DNA from: Closterium sp. NIES-65
Taxonomy: Eukaryota; Streptophyta; Zygnematophyceae; Desmidiales; Closteriaceae
Assembly: GCA_948144175.1 (NCBI GenBank)
Contig: CANXME010002281.1
Location: 62,001 to 126,000 of the forward strand
Direction: 5' to 3'
Length of the DNA: 64,000 nt
Position 1 is the first letter of the stretch; each line of letters begins with the position of its first letter. The notes below the pieces were generated by a model. The model worked only from the letters and a program-made list of their open reading frames with translations. It did not search any database and was not told the DNA's origin. Made by a program: the position numbers and the translations under genes. Of the stretch, positions 1 through 10,946 are shown one piece after another.

Positions 1-583
1 CCCTAAAACGGGTGGGACGGGGAGGGGCGCGGGGGACGACGGGGAGAACGGCTTTTGGCCAGGGCGCCACCACAGGGCAGCGAGGGGCCGCGCGCGGCTC
101 CCCAGGGCGCCACGAAGGGGTAGCAGGAGGGCGGTGACGGGGCCGCTGCCCGCGGCGACGGGGCCGCGGCGGGTGGGGAAGGGGTCACTGCGGGCGGCGA
201 CGGGGCCGCTGCGGGCGGCGACGGGGCCGCTGCGGGCGGCGACAGGGCTGCTGCGGCGGCGACGGGGCCGCGCGCGACACCCTAGGGCGTCGCAACGGTC
301 GGGCGGGGGCCGCGCGCGGCTCCCCTGGGCGGCGCGACGGGGCAGCGAGGGTGGCGTGCCAGAAAAGAAAGGGGCCGCGCGCCAGAAAACAAAGGGGCCG
401 CGCGCCCCAGGGCGCGCGCCAAAGTGCAACCAGGCCGCGCGCCCCGGGGCGCGCGCCAAAGTGCAACCAGGCCGCGCGCAGCGGGGATTAAAAACGTGTC
501 GCACGCCATAGGGCGTGCGACAGAGCGAGAAGCAGCGGAAGCAGTAGTACCCACAAGCCGAAAGAGTAACCGCTCTGAAACCA
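1..583 (-). repeat. NA-1 type leader, copy A (truncated at window edge)
   Basis: GC-rich untranslated leader of the NA-1 element, read on the minus strand starting after the PBS at 581-583. It is identical, as far as I compared, to 5878-6460 (offset 5877). It holds a perfect 11-bp hairpin at 497-522 and further strong hairpins built around GGCGCG/CGCGCC arms, followed by GGCGGCGACGGGGCCGC-type minisatellite repeats. Long open frames cross it on both strands, but they reflect GC richness and I do not call them genes. Confidence 0.7.
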
Positions 584-761
584 TGTGAAAATAGTAGGTA
601 TTCTGAGGGGGGCCATAGCCAGGAGAGCCCTAGCTAGGCAAGGAACAGTTTAAGCAAAGAGGAGGTTCACTAGCAGGAATGGGGATACAAATAGCAAACC
701 CTAGAAGGGTTGTACTCGCTATAGAGCACCCCACTACAGGCTAGAGCATAACATTCTGACA
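584..761 (-). mobile_element. NA-1 type LTR, copy A (178 bp)
   Basis: 178-bp LTR on the minus strand, starting TGTCAGAATG and ending TTTTCACA, followed by PBS-like TGGTTTCAGAG. It is the same as 6461-6638 and nearly the same as 7763-7940. GAGAC at 762-766 is the target-site sequence seen at both ends of NA-1. This copy belongs to a duplicated unit and is not an independent insertion. Confidence 0.85.
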
Positions 762-766
762 GAGAC

Positions 767-1310
767 CTGACAGGGTGCCAGAGGGGGCTGCCGGACACGG
801 TAAGACAGTGGAGAAGCTAGCAAGGGCAGGACCCCCAGAGGGGTCCGCCAGGGAGACCGCAACCGGCCGACTAAGCGGCGTAAGCGTGGTGCGGTCTCGG
901 AAGAACGAGCGGGAAGCACCCAAGTCAAAGGTGAAGGTGTGACTCACCAGAACCTGGGGCAGCAGACGCACTAGCACCTGGAGTAGCAGCCTCACTCGCA
1001 CCTGGGGCAGCAGACGCACTAGCACCTAGAGCAGCAGCCTCACCAGCACCTAGAGCAGCAGCCTCAATGCCCGGGTCAGGCGGAACACACAGGTAATAGT
1101 CACCCTCATCACTAGTAGGCAATGCATACATGGCAGTGAGGATAGTATCATAGTCAAGAGTATAGATATCTACCCTGAGCCGAAGCAGCTCCACCCAGTC
1201 GGGGAGCTCAGCCACGTCGCCAAACTCCGTACGTCAGGCGTCACTCAGACGGGCGAAGCAGCGGGAATTTGCGTGACCACGCGTCCCGCAAGGCTGACCA
1301 GTCCGAGACA
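767..1310 (-). pseudogene. Copia-1 gag C-terminus and protease fragment, duplicated copy A
   Basis: On the minus strand this reads the C-terminal part of copia gag (Cys/His knuckle region), an Ala/Gly-rich linker, then the retropepsin region with DLGAS where relatives have the catalytic DSGAS. It stops at the NA-1 LTR. It parallels 7946-8490. At about 1310 the similarity to the gag copy ends abruptly and RNase H sequence of a copia element begins, so this is a rearrangement joint, not a natural gene order. A TGA replaces a Trp codon in the gag part. Not functional. Confidence 0.7.
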
Positions 1311-4300
1311 CAGCCGGAACCAAGGCTGAAGGTGCAACCCTGTGACGAGCGCTGCGTAGCCTGGTCGTCAGCCCAAGAAGCGTCTGTGTGACTAGTGAGG
1401 ACCACTGGACGTCGCCCTCCAAGCACTAGCCCCATGCCTGACGTACTGCACAAGTAGCGCAACACCCTCTTCGCTGCAGCCATGTGCTCTGGTCAGTGTC
1501 TCCCAGGAGCCACATAGCGTGCCAAGATGCTAAGAGGGTATGCTAGGTCAGGTCGTGTGCAGGTCATCAGGTACATGAGGCAGCCAACAAGCTCTGGGTA
1601 TGGGCCATTCGGCTCTACGGACTCATCCGAAGGCAGAGCTGAGAGCGAGTGGCGAGTAGACAGAGGAGTGGCCTGAGGCGAGGAGCACGTGAAGTCGAAG
1701 CACTGAAGGACCTGCTGCACCATGTGTGACTGAGTCAGGGTAATGGTGCGCTGTGCTCTATCCCGGGTGATTTGCAAGCCAAGGTAGCTGCGCAGTTCAC
1801 CCAGGTCTGTGCACGTGTGTCTCTTCTGCAGCTCGGACTTCACGTGGGCAAGTCCAGCAGTGTCAGCAATGGCAAAGACCAAGTCGTCGACGTACACGAG
1901 GATGTAGAAAGGTGGCAAAGAGGTGTCGGTGCGCACAAATAGCGATGGGTCGGCAGTAGAAGGAGCAAACCCAAGAGCCGCAAGTGTAGTCCTCACTGTG
2001 TCGTGCCACTCATGGGGCGCCTGGCGGAGACCGTAGACTGGCCGCCGGAGACTCCACTGGGTACTAGGAGGGAATGACCCAGTGAAGCCAGGTGGGCGGC
2101 GCAGCCAGATCTCCTCGTGCAGGCTGCCTTTCAAGAAAGTTGTGCTGAAGTCAAGAGAGTGAAGCTCGTAGTCACGCTGAGCGGCTATGTGCAGCAGCAC
2201 CCGAAGAGTGGTCATCTTCGGGGTAGGGGAGAAGGTCTGAAAGTAGTCAACTCCCTGCCGCTGACTGAAGCCTCGAGCCACGTAACGCGCCTTGAAGACA
2301 GGCGGGGAACCCGGCGGCCGCTTCACCCTGAAAATTCACATGCCACTGACGATGTTCGCCCCAGGTGGGGGAACCTCGTCGACGTAGGTGCCTGTGGACT
2401 TCCAGGAATCCATATCTGCGTCCATGGCTGACTGCCACTGTGACGAGTAGGGACCCTTGATCGCCTCAGCGTACGATTGAGGAGTCAGGATGTCTGGTGC
2501 ATCCGGGTCTCCCTCAGGGGCAATCAGCGTGGACACGAGATGAGGCAAAGCAGTAGAAAAACATTGGAACTCCTCCTGCGTCCTCAAGGACGTCCGTGCT
2601 AAGAGCACACTCATCCCCGACAGACGGAGGACAGACAGACTCAGACTCAGCAACAAGACTAGCAGCGTAGTCTAGACGACAGCGAGCAGCAAAGTCGACC
2701 AGCTCAGCCACTAAGTCAGACGCAGTAGTGGACTCAAAAGAAGGGTCAGTGACAACAGTAGCCAGGAGACGTGTGACAGTAGGACTGGCAGCACGAAGAG
2801 AGTCAGACTCAGGGTCAGCAAGAGTAGGAAGAGAGGACTCTGGAGGAGACAGCAACGGGACAGGCAGAGGAGCAGTGGAAGGATGCATTGCCATCTGGTG
2901 TGTGCCGGGGACCGTAGGAGGACGCGGACGCGGAGCACGACCACTAGTGCGAGCAGCACGAACAGGTGACGCAGGACGAGACGCAGGCTCAAAACGCTCA
3001 GCAAGACCTCCAGTAGGACCAGTGTAGGGAGAAGGAGCAGGCAGGGGGGAGGCGGGCTGTAACTGTGACCGCGACTGGACAGGCTGTGGACATGCTAAGG
3101 GAGGAGCAGGACCAGTAGAGGGCGGGAGACCAAGAACCTGCTCAAGGAGCAAAAAGAAGTACGGCCTCGGCCGCGCAGCGCCTCCAGAACCAGCAAGGAC
3201 AGCACCAGTACCCCCAGCGGCAGCACCAGCGCCAGCAGCACCTCTAGCTCCAACAGCGCCAACTCCAGCACCCTCAGAAGCACCAGCGCCAGCTCCAGCA
3301 CCCTCAGAAGCACCAGCACCAGCAGAACCACCAGCACCAACACCCCCAGCAGCTCCAGCTCCAGCAGCTCCAGCAGCACCAGCTCCAGTAGCACCTCCAG
3401 GAGGACTCCCCGTCCCAGCAGCTCCAGAACCGCCAGGACGAGCACCTCCACGACGAGCAGCAACAGTAGTACCTCTAGCTCCAGCAGCACGGCTCCAGCG
3501 CCGGGCAAACCACTCGCGCAGCTCCTGCGGAGAGAGGAGCTCCCGCCTCGACGAACCTCCGCCAGAGGCCACACGAGTAGACCCGGCAACCCCAGGCTCC
3601 GCACCCCTAGGCTCCGCACCCCCAGGCTCAGCACCCCCAGGCTCCGCACCCCCAGGCTCAGCACCCCCAGGCTCCGCACCCCCAGTCTCAGCACCCCCAG
3701 ACTCAGCACCCCCAGGCTCAGCACCCCGAGACTCAGCACCCCCAGGCTCCGCACCCCAAGACCCGGCACCCGCAGGCACAGCGCCCCTAGCAGCACCAGA
3801 GTCAACAGCTGCCTCGACAGGCTCAACTGCGTCTACCTGGGACACACCTGACAGGGCAGGACCCTGAGGGGGGAGGGGGTCTACCGGGGGAGGACCTGGC
3901 GCAAGGAAGAGCGGCGGCGGGGGGAGGGGCGCAGTGCGGTAGGGGAAGAGACGGTAGTAAGGCACCGACTCGTCAAAGGTGACGTCCTGGGAGGACAGAA
4001 CACGGCGCGAGGAGGGGTGGTAGAACTGCCAACCAGGCGCGTCAGGGGGGAAGCCAAGGAAGACGCTGGGAACAGCACGGGGGGACAGCTTGTCCGCAGA
4101 CAAGTCGCGGACAAACGCCCGAGATCCCCAGACCCGAAACGCAGACGCATCGCCAACCGTCCCCGTCCACTGCAAGGTGGGGGAGGTCTCTGGCAAGGAG
4201 ACCCGGGGGTGAAGGTTGAGCTGATGCGCCGCGTACTGAACCGCAAACGGCCACAGAAAATGGGGAGCAGCCGCATGGATCATGGACGTACGAGCGACGC

Positions 4301-5130
4301 CCATGACCATGCCAATGCGGCGCTAAGCAATCCCATTTTGCTTTGGAGAGGCCGGAAGCGTGAAGGTCTGGTGGATGCCCCGTGCACGACAGAAGGCTCT
4401 CAGGCGGGCAGAGGAAAACTCTCCGCCTCTGTCAGAGTGCAGACGCAGAACAGGAAAGTCCGAGCCGAAACTCTCTCTGAATTGGAGACGAGCTACGCGG
4501 ATCCAGTCGATCAACACCTCAGTGACGTCACCCTTGCTGCGCAAGGGGAACACCGTGCTGTAATGCGAGTAGCCGTCAACCACCAATAGGAAGTAACGCT
4601 CGTGACCCTGGCCACGGACGCGGGCGGGGCCCCACACGTCCATGTGAAGAGTCTGCAGGGGAGCCTCTATCGGAGGAAACTCGGAGGAGTGAGGAGCGGC
4701 GCGCTGCCGCCCCTCGAAGCAGGGGACGCAGGTAGGGGCAGGCCCCGGAGGTAGGGGAGGCAGGGACCGGGGGAGACCAGAGACAAGGACACGAGAGGCC
4801 ATACCTCGGAGACGAGGCAGGGAGGGGTGACCAAGGCGGTGGTGCCAAAGGAGAGTCTGGTGGGACAGGAGACGACACGAGCAGGGCGTAGATTCAGGAC
4901 CAGACCAGGACGCTGCAGCAAACACCTGACTCAGACGCAGTAATAGGAGGAGACTCAGTGGACAGTGTGTACAGGCTCGACCCCGGCTGACGGGTAAACG
5001 TGGCCAAGTGTCGGCCCGTCCAAGCACACGTACAGTGGGTCACCCGCTGACTCGCAGGTGTGAACTGGTCAACCCCCCGATCCTGTAGATCAGCTCCACT
5101 CACCAAGTTTGTAGAGAACGAGGGGAGGTA
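1311..5130 (-). pseudogene. Copia-1 integrase, reverse transcriptase and partial RNase H
   Basis: The 3' two thirds of a Ty1/copia gag-pol, read from 5130 down. GAG-pre-integrase (HHRLGHPSLPRL) is at about 4820-4850. The integrase core runs about 4650-4300, with DRGGEF and QNGIA. A long linker of 5-residue repeats (G-A-E-P-G type) covers about 3590-3780. The RT is at 2326-1493 with YVDD near 1880. The start of RNase H (ASWADD) is near 1380. Breaks: TAG at 4323-4325 in the integrase (a Glu codon in relatives), a frameshift near 2640, and TGA at 1493-1495 at an Arg codon. RNase H is cut at about 1310 by the rearrangement joint. The N-terminal half lies at 7946-9180, beyond the NA-1 insertion. 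Confidence 0.85.
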
Positions 5131-5135
5131 GAGAC

Positions 5136-5313
5136 TGTGAAAATAGTAGGTAGTATGAGGGGGGCCATAGCCAGGAGAACCCTAGCTAGGCAAGGAATAG
5201 TTTAAGCAAAGAGGAGGTTCACTAGCAAGAATGGGGATACAAATAGCAAACCCTAGAAGGGTTGTACTCGCTATAGAGCACCCCACTACAGGCTAGAGCA
5301 TAACATTCTGACA
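5136..5313 (-). mobile_element. NA-1 3' LTR
   Basis: 178 bp, TG...CA ends, preceded on the minus strand by the polypurine stretch of the 3' UTR and followed by target duplication GAGAC (5131-5135). Confidence 0.85.
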
Positions 5314-5620
5314 CACCCCCATAGCCAAAGTGGGGTGTAATCAGCACAAAGAGAAAGCAGGTATAGAGCAGGAGTTTACACAGATAAGCAAAGCTAGAGC
5401 TAATCACAGCGGACAAGTGAGGAGGAGGAGGAGCTGTGGGGGAGAGAAGATAGGAGGCGACTGCTGACGCTGCAGACACACAGACGAGCTGCTGGCTCAG
5501 TGGCTACCGGAACAACGCTCCGAACTACTGGAGTAACTGGCCCCGCGGCTAAAAGTAGCGGCAGATGAGCAACGGACCCACGGGCGACTGGCGACTACCG
5601 GAGATTGTAGCCTCCGGACT
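5314..5620 (-). other. NA-1 3' untranslated region
   Basis: Non-coding. Just upstream of the 3' LTR on the minus strand it holds the stem ACCCC...GGGGG and the polypurine tract ending GGGGGTGTG, as in the coding copias. The rest matches the 3' part of NA-2 around 35510-35640 (for example CCGCGGGGCCAGTTACTCC). Confidence 0.7.
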
Positions 5621-6460
5621 GCTGCTGCTGCTGACGACAAGACTGCTGCCTCCACTCAACCTTTCCCAACTGCCCCACACTCTCGACACACGCCCACTGC
5701 TCAAACCCTAGCTTCACTCCCACGCACCCCCCTTAAACCCTAAACCCCAGTCTCCCACTCATCCACCCCCCTCAGCGACAGCTGCAGCAGTGGGAGACGA
5801 AGGAGGAGGAGAAGAGGGGTACGGCGCGCACAACGGACACCCCCACAACCACCAACCCCACACTCCTCACCCCCAAACCCTAAAACGGGTGGGACGGGGA
5901 GGGGCGCGGGGGACGACGGGGAGAACGGCTTTTGGCCAGGGCGCCACCACAGGGCAGCGAGGGGCCGCGCGCGGCTCCCCAGGGCGCCACGAAGGGGTAG
6001 CAGGAGGGCGGTGACGGGGCCGCTGCCCGCGGCGACGGGGCCGCGGCGGGTGGGGAAGGGGTCACTGCGGGCGGCGACGGGGCCGCTGCGGGCGGCGACG
6101 GGGCCGCTGCGGGCGGCGACAGGGCTGCTGCGGCGGCGACGGGGCCGCGCGCGACACCCTAGGGCGTCGCAACGGTCGGGCGGGGGCCGCGCGCGGCTCC
6201 CCTGGGCGGCGCGACGGGGCAGCGAGGGTGGCGTGCCAGAAAAGAAAGGGGCCGCGCGCCAGAAAACAAAGGGGCCGCGCGCCCCAGGGCGCGCGCCAAA
6301 GTGCAACCAGGCCGCGCGCCCCGGGGCGCGCGCCAAAGTGCAACCAGGCCGCGCGCAGCGGGGATTAAAAACGTGTCGCACGCCATAGGGCGTGCGACAG
6401 AGCGAGAAGCAGCGGAAGCAGTAGTACCCACAAGCCGAAAGAGTAACCGCTCTGAAACCA

Positions 6461-6638
6461 TGTGAAAATAGTAGGTATTCTGAGGGGGGCCATAGCCAGG
6501 AGAGCCCTAGCTAGGCAAGGAACAGTTTAAGCAAAGAGGAGGTTCACTAGCAGGAATGGGGATACAAATAGCAAACCCTAGAAGGGTTGTACTCGCTATA
6601 GAGCACCCCACTACAGGCTAGAGCATAACATTCTGACA
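6461..6638 (-). mobile_element. NA-1 LTR, duplicated copy B
   Basis: 178-bp LTR inside the first tandem unit, followed by GAGAC (6639-6643) and a dead 300-bp Copia-1 protease fragment (6644-6944). Confidence 0.8.
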
Positions 6639-7762
6639 GAGACCTGACAGGGTGCCAGAGGGGGCTGCCGGACACGGTAAGACAGTGGAGAAGCTAGCAA
6701 GGGCAGGACCCCCAGAGGGGTCCGCCAGGGAGACCGCAACCGGCCGACTAAGCGGCGTAAGCGTGGTGCGGTCTCGGAAGAACGAGCGGGAAGCACCCAA
6801 GTCAAAGGTGAAGGTGTGACTCACCAGAACCTGGGGCAGCAGACGCACTAGCACCTGGAGTAGCAGCCTCACTCGCACCTGGGGCAGCAGACGCACTAGC
6901 ACCTAGAGCAGCAGCCTCACCAGCACCTAGAGCAGCAGCCTCCCACTGCTGCTGCTGACGACAAGACTGCTGCCTCCACTCAACCTTCCCCAACTGCCCC
7001 ACACCCTCGACACACGCCCACTGCTCAAACCCTAGCTTCACTCCCACGCACCCCCCTTAAACCCTAAACCCCAGTCTCCCACTCATCCACCCCCCTCAGC
7101 GACAGCTGCAGCAGTGGGAGACGAAGGAAGAGGAGAAGAGAGGTACGGCGCGTACAACGGACACCCCCACAACCACCACCCCCACACTCCTCACCCCCAA
7201 ACCCTAAAACGGGTGGGACGGGGAGGGAGCGCGGGGGACGACGGGGAGAACGGCTTTTGGCCAGGGCGCCACCACAGGGCAGCGAGGGGCCGCGCGCGGC
7301 TCCCCAGAGCGCCACGAAGGGGTAGCGGGAGGGCGGTGACGGGGCCGCTGCCCGCGGCGACGGGGCCGCGGCGGGTGGGGAAGGGGTCACTGCGGGCGGC
7401 GACGGGGCCGCTGCGGGCGGCGACGGGGCCGCTGCGGGCGGCGACGGGGCCGCTGCGGCGGCGACGGGGACGCGCGCGACACCCTAGGGCGTCGCAACGG
7501 ACAGGCGGGGGCCGCGCGCGGCTCCCTTGGGCGGCGCGACGGGGCAGCGGGGGCGGCGTGCCAGAAAAGAAAGGGGCCGCGCACCTCGGGGGGCGCGCCA
7601 AAGTGCAACCAAGCCGCGCGCCCCGGGGCGCGCGCCAAAGTGCAACCAGGCCGCGCACCCCGGGGATTAAAAACGTGTCGCACGCCATGGGGCGTGCGAC
7701 AGAGCGAGAAGCAGCAGAAGCAGTAGTACCCATAGGCCGAAAGAGTAACCGCTCTGAAACCA

Positions 7763-7940
7763 TGTGAAAATAGTAGGTAGTCTGAGGGGGGCCATAGCCA
7801 GGAGAACCCTAGCTAGGCAAGGAACAGTTTAAGCAAAGAGGAGGTTCACTAGCAGGAATGGGGATACAAATAGCAAACCCTAGAAGGGTTGTACTCGCTA
7901 TAGAGCACCCCACTACAGGCTAGAGCATAACATTCTGACA
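7763..7940 (-). mobile_element. NA-1 5' LTR
   Basis: 178 bp with TGTCAG...TTCACA ends on the minus strand. The PBS lies directly downstream at 7749-7762 and the target duplication GAGAC upstream at 7941-7945. Confidence 0.85.
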
Positions 7941-7945
7941 GAGAC

Positions 7946-9180
7946 CTGACAGGGTGCCAAAGGGGGCTGCCGGACACGGTAAGACAGTGGAGAAGCTAGC
8001 AAGGACAGGACCCCCAGAGGGGTCCGCCAGGGAGACCGCAACCGGCCGACTAAGCGGCGTAAGCGTGGTGCGGTCTCGGAAGAACGAGCGGGAAGCACCC
8101 AAGTCAAAGGTGAAGGTGTGACTCACCAGAACCTGGGGCAGCAGACGCACTAGCACCTGGAGTAGCAGCCTCACTCGCACCTGGGGCAGCAGACGCACTA
8201 GCACCTAGAGCAGCAACCTCACCAGCACCTAGAGCAGCAGCCTCAATGCCCGGGTCAGGCGGAACACACAGGTAACAGTCACCCTCATCACTAGTAGGTA
8301 ATGCATACATGGCAGTGAGGATAGTATCATAGTCAAGAGTATAGATATCTACCCTGAGCCGAAGCAGCTCCACCCAGTCGGGGAGCTCAGCCACGTCGCC
8401 AAACTCCGTACGTCAGGCGTCACTCAGACGGGCGAAGCAGCGGGACTTTGCGTGACCACGCGTCCCGCAAGGCTGACCAGTCCGAGCACTAGTGCGAATA
8501 ACGTACGGACAGCGAGCAGTACCCCGCGACCCGTCACACTGAGCGTAGCACTCACGAAGCTGCTGGTGCAAAAGGACCGGGCGCGGATGACACTGAAGCT
8601 ACACCTGGCCACAACGAGCAGCTGCCGAACTACCGACTCCAGGACGACTCCCACTACGACCACCCCGACAACCCCAACTAGCGTACCACTCACGAAGCTG
8701 GTGGGGGGTGTGGGACTCACGCGGGTGACGCTGGAGCTGCATCTGGCCACGCCAGGAGCAGCAGTAGTAGTAGAAAGAGCAGGAGCAGCAAGAGCAGCAG
8801 TACGAGCAGGGCAGTGCTCACCAGTGGCGAGAAGGGCAGGCGTAAGACGGTGGCAGTTGTAGGGGCGACTGCTCCAGGGGTGGCTGCTCCAGGGGCGGCT
8901 ACTGTAGTGGTGGCTGCTCCAGGGGGGGCTGCTGCAGGGGTGGCTTCTCCAAGGGCGGCTGCTGCAGTGGCGGCTGCTCTAGGGGCGGCTGCTGCAGGGG
9001 CGGCTACTCCAGGGGCTGCTGTTGCAGTGGCGGCCGCTCCAAGGGCGGCAGCTGCAGTGGTGGCTGCTCTAGGAGCGGCTGCTGCAGTGGCGGCTGCTCC
9101 AGGGGCGGCTGCTCCAGGTGCGGCTGCTGCAGTGGCGGCTGCTCTAGAGGCGGCTGCTGCAGTGGCAGCTGCGTCAGGGG
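7946..9180 (-). pseudogene. Copia-1 gag remnant and protease
   Basis: Minus strand. 9180-8860 is a low-complexity repeat with a 24-30 bp period around GGCGGCTGCTGCAGT, standing where relatives have the Gly-rich gag tail. Then come two partial QLREWY-type segments, the Cys/His knuckle (CX13CX4HX4C) near 8450-8520 followed by a TGA at a Trp position, then YDTILTAMYAL, and the protease with DLGAS instead of DSGAS near 8085-8100. The frame is cut at 7945 by NA-1. The conserved N-terminal half of gag is absent. Confidence 0.7.
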
Positions 9181-10257
9181 CGGCTCGGCTGCCGGTCGGC
9201 TCGGCGGCTCGGCTGCTGGGCGGCTCGGCGGCTCGGCTGCTCGCTAGGGACGGCGACGGGGCCGGGTAAGGGCGGCGACGGGGCCGCTAGGGGCGGCAAC
9301 CGGGCCGCGTAGGGAGGGGAGCGGTGACGGGGCCGCTAGGGGCGGCGACGGGGCCGTGTAGGGGCGGCGACAAGGCCGCGTAGGGGCGGCGACGGGGCCG
9401 CGTAGGGAGGGAGGTGGCGACGGGGCCGCTAGGGGCGGCGACAGGGCCGCGTAGGGGCGGCGACGGGGCCGGGTAAGGGCGGCGATGGAGCCGCGTAGGG
9501 GGGGCGACGGGGCCGCGGAGGGAGGGGAGCGGCGACGGGGCCGCTAGGGGCGGCGACGGGGCCGCGTAGGGGCAGTGTCAGGGCCGCTTAGGGGCGTTGA
9601 TGGGGCCGCGTAGGGAGGGAGGCGACGACGGGGCCGCTAGGGGCGGCGTCGGGGCCGCTAGGGGCGGCGACCGGGCCGCGTAGGGGCGGCGACGGGGCCG
9701 CGTAGGGAGGGAGGCGGCGACGCGGCCGCTAGGGGCGGCAACGGGGCCGCAAGGGGCGGCGACGGGGCCGCATAGGGGCGGCGACGGGGCCGCGTAGGGA
9801 GGGAGGCGGCGACGGGGCCGTTAGGGGCGGCGACGGGACCGCGTAGGGGCGGCGACGGGGCCGGTAGGGCGGCGACGGGACCGCTAGGGTTGGCTACGGG
9901 GCCGCTAGGGTCGGCAACGGGGCCTGCAGGGCGGCGACGGGGCCGCTAGGGTCGGCTGTGGGGCCGGTAAGGCGGCGACGGGGCCGGTAGGGCGGCGACG
10001 GGGCCGGTAGGGCGCCGACGGGGCCGCTAAGGGCGGCGAGGTGGCCGCGAAGGGCGGCGACGACGGGGCCGTGAGAGGGGCCGCGAGGGGCCGCGAAAGG
10101 GGCCGCTAGGGGCCTGAGGAGGGCGCGACGGGCCGCTAAGGGCTAGGGACGCGACGGCAGGGAGGGCAAACGGGGCGCGACTCGAGCAGGAGAGAACTGC
10201 GCTCCGGGTAGAAAAAAAATTAGTGGTGGGCCCTTAGGAAGCGTTTCCACTAGGGAA
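9181..10257 (-). repeat. Copia-1 leader minisatellite
   Basis: About 1 kb of imperfect tandem repeats based on GGGGCGGCGACGGGGCCGC, about 18-20 bp per unit, between the PBS and the gag remnant. The reverse complement of the same type fills 26600-27290 in Copia-4. No credible coding sequence. Confidence 0.75.
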
Positions 10258-10271
10258 CCTGTTCTATACCA
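10258..10271 (-). promoter_or_regulatory. Copia-1 primer-binding site
   Basis: TGGTATAGAACAGG on the minus strand directly after the 5' LTR. It is a variant of the initiator tRNA-Met complement and equals the Copia-4 PBS except for one base. Confidence 0.7.
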
Positions 10272-10405
10272 TGTGAGAATCTGAGGAATGAATGAGGGAT
10301 TGCATTGAGCAGCATGAGGAGTACAAGTAGGAAACCCTAAAGTGTTGTACCCCATATTGACTACCCCACTACAGCCTAAACAGACTATAGCATAGAAGTT
10401 CGACA
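10272..10405 (-). mobile_element. Copia-1 5' LTR (134 bp)
   Basis: Minus strand, begins TGTCGAACTTC and ends TTCTCACA. It is homologous to the 131-bp Copia-4 LTRs, including the block around TTTAGGGTTTCC. The expected target duplication is TTGTG (10406-10410). Its partner lies outside the window or was lost. Confidence 0.8.
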
Positions 10406-10722
10406 TTGTGAACAATGTAAATGGTTTTGTAACCAAGCTTCAAAATATTTGCAATGATCACTAAGTTATTCAATCATTTGTGATCACTTTATTCGTGCAT
10501 GTGAGATTACATAGTGTTACGAGTGAAATTGGGCGAGTGAGCGAGAATTGCAATATTGAAGCAAAAATAGTACATTGAGCGAATGAATGAGCGAGGGCTA
10601 TATAGCGAAGGCCACAGTGGTAACGGTAACGAACAGTGGGAGATGCGCGACGGGCCTGTGACTGTGGTTGGGACCGAGGTCGGGAAATGTCAAAGCGGAG
10701 GCCCGAAACGTGGGTTACGAGC
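10406..10722 (-). other. Probable distal part of the Gypsy-1 3' LTR
   Basis: AT-richer sequence without genes. On the minus strand it shows CTATATAG and, downstream, AATAAAG, the order expected for a promoter and poly(A) signal in an LTR. It lies directly beyond hAT-1 from the recognisable start of the Gypsy-1 3' LTR, so removing hAT-1 would give an LTR of about 470 bp. The 5' LTR near 37300 is too truncated to confirm this. Confidence 0.35.
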
Positions 10723-10946
10723 CAGGGCTAACTTTAGTGGCAGGGCCTCTTTGACAGTAAGACCGGGTCCTGGGTCCTTGTCTGATGGTCGGATGAAAGT
10801 TGAAGCCTAGTCTTACGTTTCATATGAATAAAAAGCACTTGTCAGAGCCTTCAGACGGGATTAGAGGGTTAATCTTATTGCAAGCAGATTTCCTAGCCTA
10901 CGTAGTTCCTAAGATTTCCTAGCAGGTTATGTAACGACATCCTTTC

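Larger units (their letters stand above)
5136..7940 (-). mobile_element. NA-1, protein-less LTR retrotransposon with internal duplication
   Basis: Two 178-bp LTRs (3' LTR 5136-5313, 5' LTR 7763-7940; three differences seen) flanked by the 5-bp target duplication GAGAC at 5131-5135 and 7941-7945. It lies in the Copia-1 pol gene, whose frame continues on both sides. The PBS next to the 5' LTR is TGGTTTCAGAGCGG (7749-7762). The interior has a GC-rich hairpin leader and a 3' UTR with the copia-type polypurine hairpin, but no gag or pol. A 1,324-bp unit (5621-6944) is repeated at 6945-8268. It also copies the LTR and a piece of the flanking Copia-1 protease, so it arose after insertion. Without the duplication the element is about 1.48 kb, close to its relative NA-2 (1.6 kb). 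Confidence 0.8.
5621..8268 (-). repeat. 1,324-bp tandem duplication (5621-6944 and 6945-8268)
   Basis: Each unit contains, on the plus-strand map, NA-1 leader, 178-bp NA-1 LTR, GAGAC and about 300 bp of Copia-1 protease and linker. The unit joint is near 6944/6945, where protease-linker sequence switches to NA-1 leader. The LTR of the first unit (6461-6638) is identical to copy A at 584-761 and differs slightly from the second (7763-7940). Confidence 0.75.
1311..10405 (-). mobile_element. Copia-1, interrupted and rearranged Ty1/copia element
   Basis: Minus-strand order from high to low coordinates: 5' LTR 10272-10405, PBS 10258-10271, GC minisatellite leader, gag remnant and protease down to 7946, NA-1 insertion with flanking GAGAC at 7941-7945 and 5131-5135, then integrase, RT and RNase H down to about 1311. 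The 3' LTR is not in the window, because a gag fragment follows RNase H instead. LTR and coding sequence resemble Copia-4. The N-terminal half of gag (the MATP...LTF start seen in the relatives) is missing. Confidence 0.75.
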
